NCBI RefSeq assembly: GCF_904849725.1
Contig: NC_058520.1
Coordinates: forward strand, 533,128,083-533,192,082
Source: Hordeum vulgare subsp. vulgare
Lineage: Eukaryota; Streptophyta; Magnoliopsida; Poales; Poaceae
Direction: 5' to 3'
DNA: 64,000 bases
Each line of letters opens with the position of its first letter. The first letter of the stretch is position 1. The translations under genes and the position numbers were made by a program. The notes under the pieces are model-generated. The model saw nothing but the letters and a program-made list of their open reading frames with translations. It was not told where the DNA came from and did no database searches. Of this stretch, positions 56,727 to 64,000 are shown one piece after another.

Positions 56727-59700
56727 TGTGACAGCCCGATGCCGACACCCCAGAAGATTCCCCTTTATTTCCGTTTCCGTCGTGTGGTTATTTTTGTTTG
56801 TTGCATCGTCGCATCATGCATGGCATCTTGCATCGTCTGTCGCGTGTGATGTATTGAGTGTTGTGCTTCGAGTGATCACCGAGTCATAGAGCGATAGTAG
56901 TTCCCCCTCTCTCTCCTCTTATTTCTTTCTTTGTGGTTTTGCTAAAGTTCCGTTTTAACCCCTATTTTTAAAATAAAGATTCGTCTTCTTTTAAAGAAAA
57001 TCATTTTATTAAATGTGGGGGCAACCCTTGGGTTTTTATTTTATTTCTCCTTGTGTGTTATTTTAAAACCCTCTCATTTTCTTTTCTCTTTTAAAGGGCT
57101 TTTATTTTATTCTTTAAATAAAGAGGTTTTATTTAATTCTTCAAAGGGGTTTGATTTTTATTCTTTTGTAAACGGGTTTTAATTTTAATCCTTCAAAGGT
57201 TTTATTTTATTTCTTTTGAAAATGCCCAACTATTTATTATAGCTGGGAATATATTTTTCAAAGGAGTCAAAAGGCTGTATTTTTATTTTATCTTTGTTAA
57301 AAGCTTTCTTTGTTTAAATTTTTTCTGATTTAAAGGTTTTTAAAAGAAAAAGAAAAAAAATCAAAAGAGGGAGAGGCCCAATTGGGCCAAGACCCAGCAA
57401 ACCCCTGCCCTAGCGCCAGGGAGAGCCAGCCTCCTTCCTAGCCCAGCCCCCAGCGCAGTCATCCTCCTCGCGCGGTCCTCCCCGATCTCCTTTCCTCGTT
57501 CCTTCCTCATCCCAGCGCCGAGCACCCCGACCTCGCCTCGGCCTCGCCCTACCTTGCCCGTCGCCGCGCGCTTGCTCCATCCCCTGCTCGCCGCCCCCAA
57601 CCGTGTTGTGCTCGTAGCGCCGCCTTGCCCGCGCCTCGCCGTCTCCCTGCGCGCCGCCAGCTGCAAGCTGCGCCGCCCCGTCGGTCCCACATGCCCTGCC
57701 GCGCCGCCTCATTCAGCTCGCCCGAGCCGTGCTCGCCTCGCTGCTCCCCTGCGACGTGCTCGGCCTGCCGCCGTTCCCGGCCGCCCCGAGGACCTCGCCG
57801 CATCGCCATGCTCGCCGGACCGAGCCGCGCGTCGCCCTGGCCGCCCATTCTTGGCCCTCGCCATGGTCGCCGACCGCCGTCGTCCGCCATGTACGGCCAC
57901 CGGAGGTTCCCCTCGGCTCGAGCCTGCCATGGCCCCGGTCTCCTCCTTCATTTTTGCCGACCTACCGCCGCTATTGCTGTTGCTGTGCATGCTACCGAAC
58001 GCCGCCTGTAGCGATGCTGTGTTGCTGTGTCAAAGCTGCTATTGCCTTGCTGATGCTGTTCCGTTGCTTGCTGCTAGCCGAGGCTAGATGTAGCTTGTGT
58101 TGCGAGTTGCTGTTGCTCTTGCTGTAGCCGGCTGCTAGCTTGCTTTGCTAGCTAGCTTAGCTGCTGCTAAGTATGCCTGCCGCCGCTAGGTAGTTGTTGT
58201 GCAGTTGCCCGATGCCTTGCCTGGCTGATGCTAGCTGCCACTGCTTATTGTTGTGGCTGCCAGATAGTTTTAGTTGCTTGCTTGCCATTTTGTTTGCACG
58301 TGTTGCCGCCTGCGTCGCCGCGTGCACCATCCCCGCCGCCGTGGATTCGACGAGTTCACGACTTCCACGACGTCCTCCCGAACCCCGAACGTCGACGGAG
58401 ACGTGATCGACCACCGACGCCGAAGACCGTGAACCACGACGCCGAGCGAACGACTACCGTCGACGAGACCGAGTACCTCGACTTCCACGACGACCACGAC
58501 CTCCACGACGTCCGCTTCGACCGAACCCCTCCGATTCGCACGCTTCGAAGGTATACCGATGAGACATGTCGTGTACCGTGTACAAGTGATATATGAATGA
58601 ATGTATGTTTGCATCGTATGTTGCCCATTGCACATTGTCCTTCCTTTGTTGTGCCTCGACACATGGGAACCCGGTAACAGGGATCACCCCATCTTTATTT
58701 AGCGTTCCCACACACGCTTCCTATACGTTGGCGCAATTGCTCGTCGAGTTATCGGGATAGGAATGTTGCCGTGGCATCGTTTCCATTTTGCCGCCATGAT
58801 TTCCTCTCGCTCTCCATGGCGACACGTGCTTATTTTCCCTCCTTGGCGTGATGTGCTGAACTTGCATGCAGACGCATTCATGGCATATAAATCTTGTGTT
58901 GCATGCCTCTTGTGCCATAGCTCCGTTCTATGTTCCGCGAGTTAAACCGTCTAGGATGCCATGTAGGATCACCGCTTCACCCCTTGCCATGTTACCAACG
59001 AGTTAATATTGCCGTGTAAATAATCGGGAGTGAATTAAATAATCAAACGTGGAGTTCCGTCGGTATGCAACCCGTTGCATATCGAGCTTCACTTAACGTG
59101 TAGTGTTTGCGTGAGGTGAGTTGCCATGCCATGCCTGCATCATTGAACTGATCATGCATCATATTAGGGTATGCATCATGTCTTGATTTGTTGTGGTGAA
59201 TATTTGTGATGAGGTTTGTTTCCGGCTTGCTCCGTCTCGATAGAGTTCCGCAAGCGTGTCGGAATGTGTGGACCCGTTCGTCCATGTTGGTTCGTGTGCT
59301 TCACCGAGTTGTTCTTCTTCCAAGCGGGATCTCAGGCAAGATGACCATTTCCCCTGATACCATTACTATCATTGCCATGCTAGTTTTATCGCTTCTACCG
59401 TTTATGTCTCGTTGCCTACCACATGTTAAATATCAGTCTCTCAACAATGCCATGTTAACCATCAACCTGTTCGACCTAGCAAACCACTGATTGGCTATGT
59501 TACCGCTTGCTTAACCATGTTGTTAGCGTTGCTAGTTGCAGGTGTAGTTGCTTCCATGTGACAACATGGGTTCCTTGTTATATCACCCTATTTAAATGCT
59601 ATTTAATTTAATGCACCTATATACTTGGGTAAAAGGTGGAAGGCTCGGCCTTTCTAGCGTGGTGTTTTTTTCCACCTTTGCCCCCTTAGTTTCGGCTACC

Positions 59701-61023
59701 GGTGTTATGTTCCATAAACGAGCGCTCCTAACACGATCGGGGTTGTTATGGGGACCCCCTTGATAATACGTTTTAGATTAAAGCTGGTCTGGCAAGGCCC
59801 AACATTGGTACTACATTTGCCCAACATAATAACTTGTTAATACTGAAAGCATAGGGCGTCATGAACCCGAGGAGTAATTTCACATAATACAGGGGGGGCA
59901 GTGTTGTTGGTGCTGGTCCAAAACTAGAGCCGTTTGCGGGGCCAACCCGGGGCAACTCGGCAGATTTCTATCAGGCCACCGCACGCTGTGCTTATCCGTC
60001 GTGTCCTGAGAACGAGATACGCGGCTCCTATCGGGATCGTCGACATGTCAAGCGGCCTTGCTGGATTAGTTTTACCTTTGACAAGATATCGTGTGCATCG
60101 GGATTCCGGTGATGCTTTGGGTAATCTCAGAGTTGAGGTTTTCCACTAAGGAATCCGACGAGATCGCGAGTGTCGTGATCTAGGATTTCTATGCGGCTTG
60201 TGGTAATTTGTGATGGACTAGTTGGAGCACCCCTACAAGGTTAAATCTTTTCAGAAAGCCGTGCCCGCGGTTATGTGGCAATGTGGAAGCTTTGTTTAAC
60301 ACTGGTTCTATATAACTTGAAGTTAACTTAATTAAAAATATGCCAACTGTGTGCGTAACCGTGACTGTCTCTTTCATGAGTTCTTTCTCCGATCGAGGAC
60401 AAAGTGGGGTTATGTCTGACGTAGGTAGGTGTTCAGGATCATTCATTTGATCATCAGTAGTTCACGTCCGTTATGCGTAGATCATCCCCCTCTTATTTCT
60501 TGTACTCGTAAGTTTAGCCACCAAATATATGCTTAGTCGCTGCTGCAACCTCACCACTTAACCTGATCTCACCCATTAAGCTTTGCTAGTTTTGATACCT
60601 TTGGAAATGAGATTGCTGAGTCCCCTGTGGCTCACAGATTACTACAACACCAGTTGCAGGTACAGGTAAAGGTTATTTGACGCGAGCACGTTGATTGTTC
60701 ATTTGGAGTTACTTCTTCTTCTTCGTCGATCTAGGATGGGTTCCAGGCCGGCAGCCTGGGATAGCAAGGATGGATGTCGTTCTTCTTTTGTCATTTATTT
60801 TCGTCCGTAGTTGGACCTTGCTCTTACTCTTGATGAATATGTACTGTACTGATGTGACTCTGATGTAGCTTGTGGCGAGTGTAAACCAATTCTATATATA
60901 TCTCTTCTTTTCAATACATGTACTTGTAACGATATCCATTCTTGCGAAACGACGAGATGCGCTTCTATCCCTGACGAGGCCTTCGTGCCAAATTGAGGAT
61001 AGGGTCGCATCTTGGGCGTGACA
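56727..61023 (+). repeat. 5' LTR of G5 (about 4.3 kb)
   Basis: It starts TGTGACAGCCCGATGCC (or two bases later) and ends TTGGGCGTGACA. From 57370 to 58560 it is very GC-rich with frames open on both strands. From about 59690 to 60460 it matches the G3 LTR block (CTAACACGATCGGGGTTG, TTATGGGGACCCCCTTGATA). The short GC-rich frames at 57360-58710 have no recognisable product. Confidence 0.8.
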
Positions 61024-61026
61024 AGT

Positions 61027-61038
61027 TGGTATCAGAGC
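61027..61038 (+). other. Primer binding site of G5 (tRNA-iMet)
   Basis: TGGTATCAGAGC, perfect for the initiator Met tRNA, lies 3 bases past the LTR end. Confidence 0.92.
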
Positions 61039-64000
61039 AGTACCGACCTAGGAGACCCCTTGATTGATCGAACTTGGCCGAGTCGAGTCTAGTGAAAAAC
61101 TATTTGAGTCTAGTTATATATCGGAGAGTAGGATTCTTTTTCTCCTCTTCTATGCTCTGGTGAGAAATCTTGACGTAATAATTTATTCTACTCCTCTTCC
61201 CACTCAAAAAAAATTTAGGATCACGCAGATATTCTTGGAATTTATATGATGCCGATGTGACGGAGTTCTGTCTTGGTGCCTCCTATCTGCTTTGAGTTTC
61301 AGGGGAGTTGAGCTCCAAGGGATTCTCGAGCACATCGTTATCATTCAGATTTCTTAGTATCTCAGTACGAAGGATGTTCGTAATTGCTTCAATACTAGTA
61401 GTGGCGAGATAACCCCGATGTCCCCAGTACTGGTGCAGATTGTTCGGGAGTACTGCCATACTTTGTATCGTTGTGATCACGAGGGTCTGTAGTAGATGAA
61501 GGTCCGAGATTCTGGTTGTGTGTTGACGGATGTGATACATGTGACGGGTTAGTATAGGACTTTTGTGATATTACTCCTTGTATCCGTGTACCAGATTGCA
61601 TGACCAGATATTTCGGGAATTCGTAGGTGGGAATTCAAGTAGTTACTTATAAGAGATTCTTCCAACAAATGCATAATGTTAGGTTGGGGCTCGACATCTA
61701 GTGGATTCGTTTGTTCACGGTCGACTTACAGCGGTACACGTTGTGTCTTAAAGAGTCCTTGTAGCTTGCTACGACTCGGGGACGCTTCGTATGTCGGGTG
61801 CACTGCCATGCACTTGATGGCTACTGTAAAATCGAGCTCGTGCGATCTTGTCCACGAAAATATCGGACGAAATTTTTCTCATGAGTTTGTTCTGGCTTGT
61901 TTCATAAGCCTCATCCTTTGTTTTGTTGAATATGGTAATTTGTGTTGCTTCGATGTCAAGTGGTGATTTCAGATCTTTTCTAAGAAGTGTTCTCATATTT
62001 TCATGAGAGTATTAATTCTTTTGCTCTATCAGTTGTCTTATCAATTCCTTTCAACCGGAGTCATCGTATCAATTCCATTCAACCGGTGTGCTCTGTGCAA
62101 CTGAATTCAACCCTCTCCAATTTTTTGCAGGTCATTCTCTCAATTCTTTCCGGAGTTCATCTCATCTAGACCAAGTGTCTTTGTTTTTCCCCGCCCTCCC
62201 GCCCTTTTATTCAGTGTTTGGATTTCATCCAAGTGCCTTCTTATTCAGTGATGCTTCCGCTATCTCTTCTTCCTTTTTGTAGCCGGTGATTCGTTGTGAA
62301 GATTCTGTGGAGATTCGTGTCATATTTGTTCATTCTTGTCATCCTTATCGGTGAATTTAATTCAGCTATCCATGTTCATCATATCCTTTTCATCTTTGTT
62401 AATTCTTTCCTATGTTGGAAATTCTTTTCAGACTATCTTGTTATTAATTCCTCTCTCTTTCTATCCGGAGTCTTAAAGGTATTTCAGAAGTTCTGATTTT
62501 CAATCCTTCAGTTATTTTGAGGTGCTAACCTCATCTAGTTTTCTTATACCGGTGCAATATCTCTCATTCTAGCAACCTTTTCAACGGTGGTTTCTTCGAG
62601 TGGGCCCATAACCCACAGGTTCTTTCCCAGGATCTTTCCTAGCTCTTTTAATCTTTCCCGGAGATCATTAATTCTTTTAACTATGACGTAAGAATGATTT
62701 CCATCAGTCATATTACTTCTTCAAGATCTATTTGAGTTAATTCTCATATTTGGCTCAACCTTGCATTCTTCTTTATTCCGGAGTGTCTCAGTATTCTTTG
62801 TGGTGTTCTCCTCATCATTTCAGCTTTGAAGATTCGAAGGAGTGTTTCTCTCATTCTTGTCCATTCTCTTGCAGATTCATCATTTCAGCCTTGTGGCATC
62901 ATCTTGAATTTTGTCAATCATGAGTAATCCCTTTCGTGCTATCCTGTGCTTCTCTCAGTTGTTTTTATTTCTCGTTCCTCCGAAGGTCATCATTTTAGAA
63001 GATTCTTCGTTCTCAGCTTTCAGCTTTCATCCTCAATTCTTCTCCATTGTTGCCTCTTCGTTCATCTCTCGTTTATCCGGTGCCTTGTTCAAGTTTTCTC
63101 TCAGGTGACTTATGATCTCATCATTCTCATGTATCTCCATTAATTCTTGGTTTTCCCATTCAATTGTGAATTCTTACCGGTGCTTCCTTCAATTATGCTT
63201 CAAATGGTGCTCTTCTCTCTGTCCCTTCAAGATTCTTTCAAGAGGAATAAGTTGTATGCTAGATCCATTGCTTGTCATCAATTTAATTTGATGAAGGATA
63301 AGCACGACATAATTCTTATTTCTGTTTCATTATGATTTCAATCCTTCTTCCGGAGTGGCTCATGATATCAATTCATTTTTTCTCAAAGTGTTCTTATCTT
63401 TTCTTTTACGGAGTTCCAAGTTTTGTCAAGTATCTCTTTGTGAAGCTTCATCTAAATCTTGGTAAGGTCATAATCTTATTCTTTTCTACCTTCATATCTT
63501 TGCATCGTTCATTTGTATACGGAGGTCATTCATGGTGGTTCATCAAGGTTTCAATTCATTCTCAAGTGTTCTTCAAGATTCTTGTTGGAGAAACTCAAGT
63601 ATCCGTTCTCTTGCATTCCCAAGTGCATTTGTTCTTCCTTTATCCTTTGAGGTGGTATTATAGCCTTCTTGTTATTGTAGGAGCCTCGAAGAGTTTTTCC
63701 TTTCAAGAATGAGATAATTAAACCCACCAATTCTTTGATCATGAGATATTTCAACCCATGATTTCCTCACTGAGCTATCTTGGTTTAGCTTTCACCTAAA
63801 GCTTTTCCTATGGATTGTTGCTATCATAGTGCTTGTCATTAATCCAAGTTCTCAATGCACCCTAGGTGTAAGAAGTTTTGATATCTTTCCTTTCAACTAT
63901 CCTTGTTTCTTTTAGTGGTTGGTTGTCACCTCATATATGTTGAGATGATTTTCATAAGTCCACTACTATCTCAGCCTGGGCGTTCGGGTATTTTGGTTAT
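61039..64000 (+). other. Leader of G5 with a long pyrimidine-rich stretch
   Basis: Positions 61640-61880 match the G3 leader. From about 62000 to the end the plus strand is strongly T/C-rich (TTCATTCTT-type words) and CCGGAG, CCGGTG or close variants recur every 50-200 bases (for example 62055, 62083, 62150, 62283, 62778, 63350). No gag or other gene is recognised; the open frames are a result of low purine content. Confidence 0.6.

Larger units (their letters stand above)
56727..64000 (+). mobile_element. G5: long-LTR gypsy element, 5' part only
   Basis: The LTR (56727-61023), an intact tRNA-iMet primer site and a leader of at least 2.9 kb are present; no gag is reached before the window ends. 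LTR and leader blocks are shared with G3, so it is probably a related chromovirus. The duplication cannot be checked. Confidence 0.82.

Noticed and set aside
57360..58712. Many overlapping GC-rich open frames on both strands in the G5 LTR
   Set aside because: Frames are open on both strands because of high GC and few stops. The products are low-complexity Ala/Arg/Pro with no domain, and they lie wholly inside an LTR.
1..64000. A host gene, gene cluster, CRISPR array or bacterial-type operon
   Set aside because: Every long frame belongs to a retrotransposon domain; no other gene structure was found on either strand.

Overview
The window looks like intergenic DNA from a large-genome cool-season grass (Pooideae, most likely the wheat/barley/rye group, oat relatives not excluded). 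It is almost wholly nested LTR retrotransposons. The evidence is LTRs opening with TGATACGTCTCCAACG, a BARE/Angela-type copia LTR opening with TGTTGGAAATATGCCC, Athila-like, Tekay-like chromoviral and SIRE/Maximus-like copia protein fragments, and CACTA subterminal repeats. I see no host protein gene, rRNA, functional tRNA gene or CRISPR array. Family names are recognised from sequence style, not from a search.

Layout, left to right. (1) 1-10184, G1: an Athila-like gypsy element on the minus strand with recognisable gag, protease, RT, RNase H, integrase and an extra 3' ORF. Its 3' LTR is cut by the window edge, and a second LTR (S1, about 2475-3975) sits inside it. (2) 10185-14250, G2: the 5' end of another minus-strand Athila-like element (gag and 5' LTR), interrupted by G1. 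Its LTR is split by a solo LTR, S2 (12451-13980, TSD GGTCC). (3) 14251 to about 15060: a CACTA transposon end fragment. (4) About 15070-56726, K1: a SIRE/Maximus-like copia element on the plus strand that keeps a gag and an env-like region but no visible protease-integrase-RT block. It holds a solo LTR, S3 (17180-18714, TSD GGCCA), and G3. (5) 20170-53607, G3: a Tekay-like chromovirus with about 5.2-kb LTRs and a chromodomain. Its RT gene is split by G4 (28012-37814, TSD ATGAA), an Athila-like element with gag and protease but no RT, RNase H or integrase. Its 3' LTR is split by K2 (41189-49767, TSD TGGCC), a BARE/Angela-type copia element. (6) 56727-64000, G5: the 5' LTR (about 4.3 kb), tRNA-iMet primer site and leader of another long-LTR gypsy element, inserted in the 3' LTR of K1; its genes lie beyond the window.

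Insertion order can be read directly: K1 before G3, G3 before G4 and K2; G2 before G1 and S2; G1 before S1; K1 before G5 and S3. None of the elements has an intact set of open frames. Most nonsense codons I could assign are Trp or Gln codons lost by C-to-T type changes, as expected for silenced, methylated repeats.

The most interesting structures are regulatory. Two different Athila-like elements (G1 and G4) carry an internal cassette made of an LTR-like promoter fragment, an extra ORF and a second polypurine tract. Several LTRs and both cassettes carry a two-tier hairpin whose outer stem sequence is conserved while the inner stem changes sequence but stays self-complementary. The G4 LTR end has two degenerate copies of its own tRNA-Asp primer site. 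The G3 LTR carries a tRNA-like segment with A box, B box and T-run terminator.
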